Of a DNA stretch of 64,000 nt, positions 9,001-16,897 are shown piece by piece. Source of the stretch: JAITWN01 sp964437335 (lineage in GTDB: Bacteria > Pseudomonadota > Gammaproteobacteria > SZUA-140). The DNA lies in the NCBI GenBank assembly GCA_964437335.1, contig CAYTGL010000013.1, forward strand, positions 9,697 to 73,696, written 5' to 3'. Below the pieces are notes generated by a model that was not told where the DNA came from, did not search any database, and saw only the letters and a list, made by a program, of their open reading frames with translations. The stretch's first letter is position 1. Each line of letters opens with the position of its first letter. Position numbers and translations under genes: made by a program.

Positions 9001-9494
9001 GCGCGCGCAGCGGCATCGCAGCGCTCGACAGGCTCGATCCGGCGCGCCTGCGAAGCGTTGCAGAAATTACGCTGACGCGGCTCGGCGTGCCGGCGCCGGG
9101 GCTCGATGATGCGGTCGAGCGCGTGATCGAGGCGCTGCGATCGACGTTCGACGACGCGCGCGGACGCTGGATCCTTGATCCGGGACATCGCGAGGCGCGT
9201 AGCGAATACGCGCTGAGTACGCTGGGAAAGCAGGGGCTGGTCACGGTTATCCTCGACCGGACCTTTGTCGATACCGACGGTGTGCGCTGGATCATCGACT
9301 ACAAGACTGGCGCCCACGAGGGCGGCGGTATCGAGGCATTTCTCGACCGGGAGCAGGTGCGCTATCGCGAGCAACTCGAGCGTTACGCGGCGCTGATGCG
9401 CCAGCGCGAATCACGCCCGATCCGGCTCGGCCTCTATTTCCCGCTGTTGCGCGGGTGGCGGGAATGGGCGTACCTCAGCGCTCCAGATACTTGA
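6069..9494 (+). CDS. AddA-like UvrD/RecB-type helicase-nuclease
   Basis: A 1141-residue superfamily-1 helicase with a C-terminal nuclease. I start it at the GTG at 6069, which overlaps the previous stop as GTGA. The 38 further residues possible upstream are Arg/Gly-rich out-of-frame sequence. Visible motifs in order: Walker A QAPAGSGKTELLSQRF (about 25-40), LTFTRKAAGEM, LLVDEFQDTS (about 420), VVGDPMQSIYRF, VNYRSQQGI, MTIHKAKGLEFD (about 767) and LYVAATRAKKRLHLLG (about 842). The nuclease signature is LDRTFVDTDGVRW-IIDYKTG (about 1076). With its upstream partner it should resect DNA ends for RecA loading. The last 20 bases overlap the convergent fdxA gene. Confidence 0.88.
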   Translation: MSAALRDDRAARARAIDPFGSFIVQAPAGSGKTELLSQRFLALLARVDAPEEVLALTFTRKAAGEMRNRVLAALDRAAAGPEPGEEPHKRLTRELGSAVLETDRARGWNLCRNPARLRILTLDALCASLARRMPVLSGFGAPPRIVEDAEPLYHEAARLTIDEIESGERWSDAVAHLLAHLDNHLPTVEGLIARMLAQRDQWLRHLMTVDRAALERTLAEVIGNTLAALRASVPADLVSETILLLRYAAQHLARGGETPAMLAALEQDRLPGADSADAAAWCEIAGVLLKQDGGWRAQVTVKNGFPSSSAGADRAEKARFKEMKDRMHALLARLGAEDDLNRRLNDARALPPPRYSATQWETVEALSQLLRVATGMLEVIFREQGEVDFIRVAQAARAALGEEDSPTDLALLLDERIRHLLVDEFQDTSLGQYQLLERLTAGWTPGDGRTLFVVGDPMQSIYRFREAEVGLYLRARRDGIGSVALEPLQLIVNYRSQQGIIDWVNAAFPRVLPERGDIASGAVSYAPALAHHPARDGAAVTVHPFIGSAPGAEGSAVLEQVQAARAADPQGTVALLVRNRSHLVDSVQALKAAGLRFRAVEIERLAHRPVIQDLIALACALTHAGDRLSWLAILRAPWCGLTLQDLHALVEDARDAAVWTLISDSRRVACLSEDGRRRLERVRAVIGAALAARRRRSLRRQVEGVWLALGGPACVEGRNDLEDAGVLFDLFDEFTAAGDLVDRQALMTRIEKLSARPDTEADERLQIMTIHKAKGLEFDTVIVPGLGRRPATDPPSLLMWMERPLGDLLLAPIRERGADFDPIYRYIAQLQREKSLLEDGRLLYVAATRAKKRLHLLGHVDARANAGGSRPALPHPHSLLARLWPVVEAEFTAVADELAASAEAAGESAPAGVTGATRPPLLRRLAADWALPDAPATLKLAPSVAASKERVYGPVEFQWAGEAARHVGTVAHRLLQHCARSGIAALDRLDPARLRSVAEITLTRLGVPAPGLDDAVERVIEALRSTFDDARGRWILDPGHREARSEYALSTLGKQGLVTVILDRTFVDTDGVRWIIDYKTGAHEGGGIEAFLDREQVRYREQLERYAALMRQRESRPIRLGLYFPLLRGWREWAYLSAPDT

Positions 9495-9798
9495 GCTTGT
9501 CCTTGACCGGCGCCCACTCGTCGGCGTCGTCGGGTGCATCTTTCTTTTCGGAGATCACCGGCCACAGTTTCGCGAGTTCGGCGTTGAGGGCAATATACTC
9601 CCTCTGGTGGGCAGGAACGTCGTCCTCGGGGTGAATCGCCTCGACCGGGCACTCGGGCTCGCACAGCGTGCAGTCGATGCACTCATCGGGATCGATGACC
9701 AGGAAGTTGGGGCCTTCATGAAAGCAGTCGACCGGGCAGACCTCGACGCAGTCAGTATATTTGCACTTGATACATTCCTCGGTCACGACAAAGGTCAT
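9475..9798 (-). CDS. fdxA: 7Fe ferredoxin (3Fe-4S / 4Fe-4S)
   Basis: A 107-residue ferredoxin of the FdxA family, a small cytoplasmic electron carrier. The N-terminal half has CIKCKYTDCVEVCPVDCF, and DECIDCTLCEPECPVEAI supplies the second cluster. The ~50-residue charged tail is typical of the seven-iron type (one [3Fe-4S], one [4Fe-4S]). A strong Shine-Dalgarno (GGAGG) precedes the ATG. Its 3' end overlaps the end of the helicase gene by 20 bases in convergent orientation. Next to mutS it is in the order often seen in gammaproteobacteria. It is not the [2Fe-2S] ferredoxin (fdx) of the isc operon. Confidence 0.96.
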   Translation of the reverse strand: MTFVVTEECIKCKYTDCVEVCPVDCFHEGPNFLVIDPDECIDCTLCEPECPVEAIHPEDDVPAHQREYIALNAELAKLWPVISEKKDAPDDADEWAPVKDKLKYLER

Positions 9799-9862
9799 GA
9801 GACCCTCCTGTTGAATCGATCCGGCTGATTTCTGGGGTTATTCTGGATGCGTTATGCGCTGT

Positions 9863-9891
9863 ATTTTATCGTTTATGGCCGCTTGCGCCAA
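9863..9891 (-). promoter_or_regulatory. sigma-70-type promoter of fdxA
   Basis: On the minus strand TTGGCG (9886-9891) and TAAAAT (9863-9868) are separated by exactly 17 bp, about 65 bases before the fdxA start. The element lies between the 3' end of mutS and fdxA and points at fdxA. Confidence 0.55.
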
Positions 9892-9909
9892 TAGCCGCGT
9901 TCGAGCCCA

Positions 9910-12492
9910 TCATTCCCGCAGCAGCGATTTCAGAGCATACAGCGTCTCAAGCGCCTCGCGCGGCGACAGGCCATCGGGCTCCAGCGCACGCAGCGCCGCG
10001 AGCGCGGGCGGATCTTCAGTGGCGGCGGGGGCAGGGGCACTGAAGAGCGGCAACTGGGGACGGTCCCCGGTGCCGGCGCGCTGTGCGGCGTTTTGCTCGA
10101 GTTCGTTCAGGCGCCGCCGCGCCGCCGCGATCACCGCTTGAGGTATGCCGGCGAGCGCGGCGACCTGCAGACCGTAACTGCGATTCGCCGGCCCATCTCT
10201 CAGCGCATGCAGGAATACGATGCCGTCGCCGTGTTCGATCGCATCGAGATGCACGTTCGCAATCGCCGGCGCGAGTTCCGGCAGCGCGGTCAGTTCGAAG
10301 TAGTGGGTCGCGAACAGCGTGAACGCGCGCACCTCGCGCGCGAGAAATTCAGCGCAGGCCCAGGCCAGAGACAGGCCGTCGAAAGTGCTGGTGCCGCGGC
10401 CGATCTCGTCCATCAGCACGAGACTGTTCGCCGTCGCGTTGTGCAGGATGTTCGCGGTCTCGGTCATCTCGACCATGAACGTCGAACGGCCCTCGGCGAG
10501 TTCGTCGGCGGCGCCGATGCGCGTGAAGATGCGATCGACCGGGCCGATCACCGCGCGTGCTGCCGGCACGAAGCTCCCGATCGCGGCGAGGATCACGATG
10601 AGCGCGTTCTGGCGCATGTAGGTCGACTTGCCGCCCATGTTCGGGCCGGTGATGATCAGCATGCGGCGCTGGTCATCGAGGCGCGTGTCGTTCGCAACAA
10701 AAGGTTGATCGAGTACCGCCTCGATGACCGGATGGCGACCGCTGTCGATCCTGATGCCGGGTTCATCGCTGTATTCAGGTGGATTCAGGTTCAGGGTTTC
10801 GGCGCGCTCGGCAAGATTCGCGAGCACGTCGATCTCGGCGATCGCTCCGGCGCACGCCTGCAGCGTCCCGAGATGCGGGATCAGCGCGTCGAGCAGGGCA
10901 TCGTAGAGCGCCTTCTCGCGCGCGAGCGCGCGTTCCTTCGCCGACAGAGCCTTGTCCTCGAATGATTTCAGTTCCGGCGTGATGAATCGCTCGGCGCCCT
11001 TGAGCGTCTGGCGCCGGATGTAGTCGGCCGGGACCTGTTCGGCGCGGGCGCGGGTGATCTCGATGTAATAGCCGTGCACGCGGTTGTAGCTGACCTTCAG
11101 CGTCGGGATGCCGCTGCGTTCGCGCTCGCGTCGCTCGAGTTCGAGCAGGAATTCGCCGGCGTTCTCGCCAAGTCCGCGCAACTCGTCGAGTTCGGCGTCG
11201 TAACCGCCGGCGATGACGCCGCCGTCGCGGATCACCGCGGGCGGGTTGTCGATGATCGCGCGCTCGAGCAGCGCATGAAGTCCTGGATGATGGCCGAGGC
11301 GTTCGATCAGTGCATGGATCAGCGGCGAATCGAGCGCCGCAAGCAGGCGTTGAAGCGCCGGTAATGCGGCCAGCGCATCGCGCAACAGCGCGAGATCGCG
11401 CGGGCGCGCGGATTTCAGCGCGATGCGCGCGAGTGCGCGTTCGACGTCGCCGATCGAGCGCAGCTGATCCTGCAGGGATCGGTAGCGCCGTGCTTCGATC
11501 AGCGCGCCGATTGCATATCGCCGCTGTTGCAGCAGTGCGGTGTCGCGCAGCGGACGGTTGATCCAGCGCCGGAGCAGGCGGCTCCCCATTGGATTGCGGG
11601 TATGGTCCATGACCCAGGCGAGGGTATGCTCGCGGCGGCCGGCAAGGCTGGTCTCGAGTTCGAGATTGCGCCGGCTGGTCGCATCGATGATGATCGCGTC
11701 GTCCGGCTGCTCGACGCGCAGCGCCTGGATATGCGGCAGCGCGGCGCGCTGCGTCTCGCGCGCATATGCGAGCAGGCAGCCGGCCGCGGCGACCGCGAGC
11801 GGGAACGGCTCGCAGCCAAAGCCCTTGAGATCGCGTACGCCGAACTGCGTCGCGAGTTGCGTAGTTGCGTGTTCAGCCTCGAAATGCCAGGGTGGACGCA
11901 GGCGCAGTCCGCGCCTGCCCTTGAGTGCCGGGGGCGGGGGCTGGTCTTCGCCGATCAGCAACTCGGCCGGCTTCAGGCGTTCGAGTTCATCGGCGAGCGC
12001 CTGCATGCCGGCGACCTCGAGGATTGCGAGTCGACCGCTCGACAAGTCGAGCGTCGCGATGCCCCAGGTTTCTCCGCTGTGACGGATCGCAGCGAGCAGG
12101 TTGTCACGCCGCTCGTCGAGCAGGGCCTCGTCGGTGAGGGTGCCCGGCGTGACGATGCGCACAACCTTGCGCTCGACCGGACCCTTGCTCAGCGCCGGAT
12201 CGCCGATCTGCTCGGCGATTGCGACTGACTCTCCCTGCGCGACGAGCTTCGCAAGGTAGCCGTCGACCGAATGGAACGGCACCCCCGCCATCGGAATCGG
12301 CGCCCCGCCCGACTGCCCGCGCGCGGTCAGCGTGATATCGAGCAACTCCGCCGCCCGCCGCGCATCCTCATAAAACAACTCATAGAAATCCCCCATCCGA
12401 TAGAACAGCAGCAACTCCGGATGCTCCGCCTTGATGCCCAGATACTGCTGCATCATCGGCGTATGACTGGCGGGGTCGGATCTGTGTAACAC
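9910..12492 (-). CDS. mutS: DNA mismatch repair protein MutS
   Basis: A protein of up to 860 residues, close to the usual MutS length (about 855). It recognises mismatches and recruits MutL. The N-terminal mismatch-binding motif is present in YRMGDFYELFYEDA, where the Phe of F-x-E stacks on the mispair. The ATPase has Walker A TGPNMGGKSTYMRQ, a Walker B ending in LMDEIGRGTSTFDG, and FATHYFELTAL. The start is uncertain. A GTG at 12492 gives residues aligning up to HTPMMQQY. However, the first codons overlap a GGGGTC repeat, and the best promoter would place the transcript start at about that GTG. No Shine-Dalgarno is visible. Confidence 0.95.
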   Translation of the reverse strand: MLHRSDPASHTPMMQQYLGIKAEHPELLLFYRMGDFYELFYEDARRAAELLDITLTARGQSGGAPIPMAGVPFHSVDGYLAKLVAQGESVAIAEQIGDPALSKGPVERKVVRIVTPGTLTDEALLDERRDNLLAAIRHSGETWGIATLDLSSGRLAILEVAGMQALADELERLKPAELLIGEDQPPPPALKGRRGLRLRPPWHFEAEHATTQLATQFGVRDLKGFGCEPFPLAVAAAGCLLAYARETQRAALPHIQALRVEQPDDAIIIDATSRRNLELETSLAGRREHTLAWVMDHTRNPMGSRLLRRWINRPLRDTALLQQRRYAIGALIEARRYRSLQDQLRSIGDVERALARIALKSARPRDLALLRDALAALPALQRLLAALDSPLIHALIERLGHHPGLHALLERAIIDNPPAVIRDGGVIAGGYDAELDELRGLGENAGEFLLELERRERERSGIPTLKVSYNRVHGYYIEITRARAEQVPADYIRRQTLKGAERFITPELKSFEDKALSAKERALAREKALYDALLDALIPHLGTLQACAGAIAEIDVLANLAERAETLNLNPPEYSDEPGIRIDSGRHPVIEAVLDQPFVANDTRLDDQRRMLIITGPNMGGKSTYMRQNALIVILAAIGSFVPAARAVIGPVDRIFTRIGAADELAEGRSTFMVEMTETANILHNATANSLVLMDEIGRGTSTFDGLSLAWACAEFLAREVRAFTLFATHYFELTALPELAPAIANVHLDAIEHGDGIVFLHALRDGPANRSYGLQVAALAGIPQAVIAAARRRLNELEQNAAQRAGTGDRPQLPLFSAPAPAATEDPPALAALRALEPDGLSPREALETLYALKSLLRE

Positions 12493-12498
12493 GTTGTT

Positions 12499-12528
12499 TT
12501 TATATAAATAAATAAATAAGTTGGTAAA
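12499..12528 (-). promoter_or_regulatory. candidate mutS promoter in a (TAAA)n tract
   Basis: On the minus strand TTTACC (12523-12528) and TATAAA (12499-12504) are 18 bp apart. The spacer is a TTTA tandem tract (about four units), so slippage there would change promoter spacing. The expected transcript start falls at about 12492, on top of the annotated mutS GTG. Confidence 0.45.
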
Positions 12529-12553
12529 CAGGCGAAATATCGCACTCCGGGGT

Positions 12554-12573
12554 CCATTTTGGACCCAAAATGG
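12554..12573. repeat. perfect 9-bp inverted repeat in the mutS-sulfurtransferase gap
   Basis: CCATTTTGG and CCAAAATGG are separated by two bases, directly after a GGGGTC core at 12550. A further CGGGGTCTGAAA lies near 12628. With the GGGGTCGGATC at the mutS 5' end, the 233-base gap (12493-12725) is built largely of GGGGTC-type elements. I see no gene in it. Confidence 0.6.
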
Positions 12574-12725
12574 CGGTTTTAACAGGGGGCGCGAAGGAAG
12601 ACAGCGCCAGGATGCAATTATCGGGGTCTGAAACGAGGCCGGAGGCCCGAAAACAGGATCAGAGTGCGACCAACTCTTCAGAGAAGATCGCGGGCGTACT
12701 CAGGGGTTCAATCATACACCCGGTA

Positions 12726-13544
12726 TTAATGCTCGATCGGCGTTTCCGGATCGTTCCCCCAGTCCGACCACGACCCCGGATAGCCCTTGAGCCGCGTGAA
12801 GCCGAGCGCCTTCAGCAGGATATAGCTGTGCGTCGAGCGCATGTGGGTCTGGCAATGGAGGATGATCTCCTTATCGGAGACGACGCCTTCATGAGCATAC
12901 AGCGCGCGCACCTCGTCGACCGGCCGAAAGCGGAAGTCGCCGCCGCCGATCACGGTGCTCGACCAGTCGATATTGCGCGCGCCCGGGATGTGTCCGGCCC
13001 GCTGCGCGCGCCGGTCAACGCCGCTGTATTCGAGAGCGGACCGCGTGTCGAGCACGACGACATCAGGATTCTTGAGATGCTCGAGGATATACTGCTTGTC
13101 GGCGACATGCTCCGTACCGTAGCGGACCGGGTAGCTGGAAGGCGTGATGTTCGGCAACGCGTCGTCGAGTCCATGCCCGGCATTGAGCCAGGCATTGAGC
13201 CCGCCGTTCAACAGTGAAAAGCCGCGATGACCGATGACGTCGAGCGTCCACAGGAAGCGGCAGGCCTTGAGCGAGTTTTCACCATCATAGGCGATGATGT
13301 GATCGCCCGGCCGGATGCCGGCCTCGGAGAGTACCTTGCCGATGGCGGCCTCCGGCGGCAGCAATCCCGATACCGGCGGTTTCGAAGCGCTGAGTTCGGC
13401 GGCCTCGATCCGGACTGCGCCGGGCAGGTGTCCGGACTCGTAGACGGCTTCGCTGGACAGGTCAACGATGACGATGCCGTCGGTGTCGAGCAGCGGCACG
13501 ACGTCATCGACGTCGAGTATCAGCGGAATCCTTTGCAGGGTCAT
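12726..13544 (-). CDS. two-domain rhodanese-like sulfurtransferase
   Basis: A 272-residue protein with two rhodanese domains (about 10-125 and 150-270), the layout of thiosulfate or 3-mercaptopyruvate sulfurtransferases. The second domain carries the persulfide cysteine in ILHCQTHMRST (about residue 230). The loop C-Q-T-H-M-R fits neither the classic CRKGVT (thiosulfate) nor CGTGVT-type (mercaptopyruvate) loop, so I leave the substrate open. Other signatures: VVVLDTRSALEYSG, AGHIPGARNIDW and GYPGSWSDWGN. The first domain is the usual inactive copy (FLWTLDVIGHRGFSLLNGG). It is transcribed towards mutS. Confidence 0.87.
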   Translation of the reverse strand: MTLQRIPLILDVDDVVPLLDTDGIVIVDLSSEAVYESGHLPGAVRIEAAELSASKPPVSGLLPPEAAIGKVLSEAGIRPGDHIIAYDGENSLKACRFLWTLDVIGHRGFSLLNGGLNAWLNAGHGLDDALPNITPSSYPVRYGTEHVADKQYILEHLKNPDVVVLDTRSALEYSGVDRRAQRAGHIPGARNIDWSSTVIGGGDFRFRPVDEVRALYAHEGVVSDKEIILHCQTHMRSTHSYILLKALGFTRLKGYPGSWSDWGNDPETPIEH

Positions 13545-13612
13545 GGGGAGCCTCCGGCAGGTGTCCCGCCTGACATTACCTGTGAACAGACGCAGATTGC
13601 AAGATGCCGGCC

Positions 13613-14410
13613 TCAGCGTGACAGCGGCGGCGTCAGGTGCGGCGTGATCGCGTGCAGGATCGCCGTGAATACCTTCGGATTACCGGCCACGATGTTGCCG
13701 GTTTCGAGGAAGTCGTCGCCGCCGGAGAAATCGCAGACCATGCCGCCGGCCTCGCGAATCAGCAGCACGCCGGCCGCCATGTCCCAACGGCTGAGCCCGA
13801 TCTCCCAGAAGCCGTCGAGACGCCCCGCCGCGACATAGGCGAGGTCGAGCGCGGCGGATCCGGCGCGGCGGATGCCGGCGGTGCCCTGGTGCAGCGCCTT
13901 GAACATCTCGACATAGGCGGTCAGATGCTGCTGCTGGCGGAACGGGAAGCCGGTGCCGAGCAACGCGCCCTCGAGTCCTTTCAATTGTGTCACGCGGATG
14001 CGCCGGTCGTTCAGGAACGCGCCGACGCCGCGCGAAGCCGTAAAGAGTTCTTCGCGCAGCGGGTCATAGACCACCGCTTCCTCGAGTCGGCCCCGGTGGG
14101 TGAGCGCGATCGAGACCGCGAACTGCGGAAAGCCGTGCAGGTAATTGGTCGTGCCGTCGAGCGGATCGATGATCCATTGATAGTCGTCGCCCGCGCGCTG
14201 GCCGCCTTCCTCGGCGAGGATGCCATGGCTGGGATAGGCCTTACGCACCACCGCGACGATCTCGCTCTCGGCCTGGCGATCAACATCGCTGACATAATCG
14301 TTCTTCCCCTTCAGCGCGACATTCTGGCTGTCGAGGCGATCCATGCGGCGCAGGATCAGGCTACCGGCCTTGCGAGCGGCCTTGATGGCGATATTGAGTG
14401 CCGGATGCAT
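13613..14410 (-). CDS. suhB: inositol-1-monophosphatase / SuhB
   Basis: A 265-residue inositol monophosphatase-family protein. I begin at the ATG at 14410 (MHPALNIAIKAARKAG), the usual SuhB start, although the frame stays open far upstream opposite trmJ. Metal-binding motifs are clear: LAEEGG, WIIDPLDGTTNYLHGFP and LSRWDMAAGVLLIREAGG. In enterobacteria SuhB also acts with NusA in rRNA antitermination and ribosome assembly. It is divergent from trmJ, the same relative arrangement as in E. coli. Confidence 0.93.
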   Translation of the reverse strand: MHPALNIAIKAARKAGSLILRRMDRLDSQNVALKGKNDYVSDVDRQAESEIVAVVRKAYPSHGILAEEGGQRAGDDYQWIIDPLDGTTNYLHGFPQFAVSIALTHRGRLEEAVVYDPLREELFTASRGVGAFLNDRRIRVTQLKGLEGALLGTGFPFRQQQHLTAYVEMFKALHQGTAGIRRAGSAALDLAYVAAGRLDGFWEIGLSRWDMAAGVLLIREAGGMVCDFSGGDDFLETGNIVAGNPKVFTAILHAITPHLTPPLSR

Positions 14411-14584
14411 TACGGTTCGGAGGTATCTGGGGATAAACAATGACATCATGATAGCAGATACCGTCGTTTCGTGCCGGTTCCGCTCGTGCGCCGCACCGGC
14501 GCGCATTTCGGAGACGAGCGGAAATCCTGTATCATCCGAAGTCTTCTCACGCGACACCCATAGGCTTTTGCAGTCCTGTCCCTG

Positions 14585-15355
14585 ATGACGGATTTCGTAA
14601 GGATCGTCCTGGTCGGCACGACCCACCCCGGCAACATCGGCGCCGTCGCGCGGGCGATGAAGAACATGGCGCTCGATCGGCTGTACCTCGTCGATCCGCG
14701 CGGTTTTCCGAGCGCCGAGGCGACGGCGCGCGCCTCGGGCGCCGACGACTTGCTCGCCGCGGCGCGGGTCTGCGCGACACTCGAGGAGGCGGTCGCCGAT
14801 TGCACACTGGTAATCGGCGCGAGCGCGCGCCCGCGCGCAATCGCCTGTCCGCGGCTGACGCCGCGTGAATGCGCGGGGGTGCTGGCCGCCGCACAACCGG
14901 GTGTGCAGGCCGCAATCGTGTTCGGGCGCGAGCACTCCGGCCTCAGCAATGAGGAGATCGATCGCTGCCACTACCGGCTTCACATCCCGTCGAATCCCGA
15001 TTTTGCGTCGCTGAATCTGTCCGCGGCCGTACAGATCGTTGCCTACGAGCTGTATGCAGCGCGCATCGCCGCCGGCGCGGCGGCGCCATTTTCCAATCCT
15101 GCTTCGAATCAGGATCCGGAGCCGGATGACGGCCCGGTCAGCCTGGAAGAAATGGAGCGATTTTACGCGCACCTGCAGGCCGTGCTCGTCGAGATCGACT
15201 TTCTCGACCCCGCGCAGCCACGGCATCTGATGCGCCGCCTGCGCCGTCTGTACAATCGGCTGCATCCCGATCGCAACGAAATTAATATACTGAGAGGGAT
15301 CCTCAAGGCCGTCGAGGACTATGCGGCGGTGGTGCGCCGGCGCCAGGGCGGTTGA
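14585..15355 (+). CDS. trmJ: tRNA (cytidine/uridine-2'-O-)-methyltransferase TrmJ
   Basis: A 256-residue SPOUT methyltransferase that modifies the 2'-O of position 32 in the tRNA anticodon loop. It has the N-terminal motif VLVGTTHPGNIGAVARAMKNM-like (bases ~14610-14670), then VFGREHSGLSNEEI and the cofactor-site segment IPSNPDFASLNLSAAVQI. The C-terminal helical domain ends with RRLRRLYNRLHPDRNEINILRGI-like sequence. The order suhB(-)/trmJ/cysE/iscR matches the enterobacterial neighbourhood. Confidence 0.95.
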   Translation: MTDFVRIVLVGTTHPGNIGAVARAMKNMALDRLYLVDPRGFPSAEATARASGADDLLAAARVCATLEEAVADCTLVIGASARPRAIACPRLTPRECAGVLAAAQPGVQAAIVFGREHSGLSNEEIDRCHYRLHIPSNPDFASLNLSAAVQIVAYELYAARIAAGAAAPFSNPASNQDPEPDDGPVSLEEMERFYAHLQAVLVEIDFLDPAQPRHLMRRLRRLYNRLHPDRNEINILRGILKAVEDYAAVVRRRQGG

Positions 15356-15362
15356 ATCCACA

Positions 15363-15404
15363 GAGTTGATCTGGCGGAGTTGATGCGGTGGAGTTGATCT
15401 GGCG
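15363..15404. repeat. three tandem 14-bp units between trmJ and cysE
   Basis: The unit GAGTTGATCTGGCG occurs at 15363-15376 and 15391-15404, with the variant GAGTTGATGCGGTG between them. The tract starts just after the trmJ stop. I see no obvious function; it could be a slippage-prone spacer. Confidence 0.7.
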
Positions 15405-15512
15405 GGGAATACCCCACAGGATAGTAACGGGCTCACGACAGGGGCCGGCGCCGGTGTTAAGGCGCCGTGACCGTCGCGGGCAGGACAATAACAAACCCTA
15501 AGGCCTGGTGGA

Positions 15513-16328
15513 ATGTTCGAGAGAATCCGTGAGGATGTGCGGTGCGTCTTCGAGCGCGATCCCGCGGCGCGCCATACCTTCGAAGTCCTGACGACCTACC
15601 CGGGCATCCACGCGCTGCTGTTTCATCGCATGAGCCATGCGCTATGGGGCATCGGACTCAAGTGGCTGGCGCGCCTGCTGTCGTCGATCGCGCGCTGGCT
15701 GACCGGCGTCGAGATCCACCCGGCGGCGCGCATCGGCCGGCGCTTTTTCATCGATCACGGCATGGGCATCGTGATCGGCGAGACCGCCGAGATTGGCAAT
15801 GACTGCACGCTCTATCACGGCGTCACGCTCGGCGGCACGACCTGGGAGAAGGGCAAGCGTCATCCCACGCTCGGCGACAACGTGATCATCGGCGCCGGCG
15901 CGAAGGTGCTCGGACCGATTTTTGTCGGAGATGGCGGCCGTATCGGATCAAATGCCGTCGTGATGAAAGATGTTCCTGCAGGCGCCACCGTCGTCGGCGT
16001 GCCCGGCCATATCGCCCGGCGACGCAAGTCCGCCGATGAACAGAAGCGCCGCGAGTTCGCCGAAAAGATCGGCTTCGACGCCTATGCCGCGGCCGAAGAC
16101 CTGCCTGATCCGGTGGTCCAGTCGATCAATTCGCTGCTCGATCATATTCATGCCCTTGATGCGAGAGTGGAAATCATGACCCGCGAATTGGAGAAACTGG
16201 GCGCCGAGATCGATTCCAGCCCCTTGCCGGTGATCGAGGAATATGGAATTGATTCAATTGAAAATATCGGTAAAACAGAGGACAATGCCAGGCAGGGTAC
16301 GGGAGCGCCGAAGGATACGGATAGTTGA
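15513..16328 (+). CDS. cysE: serine O-acetyltransferase
   Basis: A 271-residue CysE that acetylates serine for cysteine synthesis, the sulfur donor used later by IscS. A short N-terminal helical domain is followed by left-handed beta-helix hexapeptides with IDHGMGIVIGETAEIG, LYHGVTLGG and the loop that binds acetyl-CoA. After about residue 190 there is an extra ~80-residue acidic tail (through EEYGIDSIENIG and ending APKDTDS), common in the cysE genes that precede iscR. A GGTGGA Shine-Dalgarno lies before the ATG. Its stop codon lies inside the IscR binding site at 16321-16345. Confidence 0.94.
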   Translation: MFERIREDVRCVFERDPAARHTFEVLTTYPGIHALLFHRMSHALWGIGLKWLARLLSSIARWLTGVEIHPAARIGRRFFIDHGMGIVIGETAEIGNDCTLYHGVTLGGTTWEKGKRHPTLGDNVIIGAGAKVLGPIFVGDGGRIGSNAVVMKDVPAGATVVGVPGHIARRRKSADEQKRREFAEKIGFDAYAAAEDLPDPVVQSINSLLDHIHALDARVEIMTRELEKLGAEIDSSPLPVIEEYGIDSIENIGKTEDNARQGTGAPKDTDS

Positions 16329-16345
16329 TTAAAGCGGTCAACTAT
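16321..16345 (+). promoter_or_regulatory. type 1 IscR binding site upstream of iscR
   Basis: ATAGTTGA and TCAACTAT form a perfect 8-bp inverted repeat around a 9-bp centre. The 25-base spacing fits the type 1 consensus for cluster-loaded IscR (ATASYYGACT-RWWWY-AGTCRRSTAT). It overlaps the -35 region of the iscR promoter, as expected for autorepression, and also covers the cysE stop codon. Confidence 0.85.
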
Positions 16346-16352
16346 GTACAAT
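16325..16352 (+). promoter_or_regulatory. iscR promoter
   Basis: TTGATT (16325-16330) and TACAAT (16347-16352) are 16 bp apart, 36 bases before the iscR ATG. The IscR palindrome covers the -35 box and spacer, so holo-IscR would block RNA polymerase. Confidence 0.65.
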
Positions 16353-16387
16353 GATATCCATCCATTTCATACGGGAAGGCCCTGAAC

Positions 16388-16876
16388 ATGAAACTGACGA
16401 CCAAAGGACGCTATGCCGTGACGGCAATGCTCGATCTTGCCCTGCACGCACAGGAATGTCCTGTACCCCTCGCCGACATCTCCCAGCGCCAGGGTATTTC
16501 GCTGTCGTATCTCGAACAGCTTTTTTCGAAACTGCGCAAGCGCGGCCTCGTCGACAGCGCGCGCGGTCCGGGCGGCGGATACCGCTTGAGCCGTGCCGCC
16601 GGCCACATCCCGGTTGCGGAGGTCATCACCGCGATCAATGAACATGTCGATGCGCGCCGTTGCGGCGGGCTCGCCAACTGTCAGAACGACCAGACCTGTT
16701 TGACCCATGAGCTGTGGGAAGACCTGAGCAACCAGATCTTCGATTTCCTGAACGGCATCAGTCTCGGTGACCTGGTGCAGCGCCGCGGGGTACAGGAAGT
16801 CAGCGCGCGTCAGGACCACCTGCAGAAGGGCAAGCCCTTTATCACCGTCATCGCCGCCGAAAGCCTGAATACCTGA
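16388..16876 (+). CDS. iscR: Rrf2-family iron-sulfur regulator IscR
   Basis: A 162-residue IscR. The winged-helix DNA-binding region covers about residues 1-70 (MKLTTKGRYAVTAMLDLA, then ISLSYLEQLFSKLRKRGLV). The [2Fe-2S] ligands Cys92, Cys98, Cys104 and His107 are at the same numbers as in E. coli IscR. With a cluster it represses the isc operon through type 1 sites; without a cluster it acts on type 2 sites. A matching type 1 site lies in its own promoter. It heads a reduced operon iscR-iscS-iscA. Confidence 0.97.
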   Translation: MKLTTKGRYAVTAMLDLALHAQECPVPLADISQRQGISLSYLEQLFSKLRKRGLVDSARGPGGGYRLSRAAGHIPVAEVITAINEHVDARRCGGLANCQNDQTCLTHELWEDLSNQIFDFLNGISLGDLVQRRGVQEVSARQDHLQKGKPFITVIAAESLNT

Positions 16877-16897
16877 CGGAGGTTTCTCCGTGCCGTG

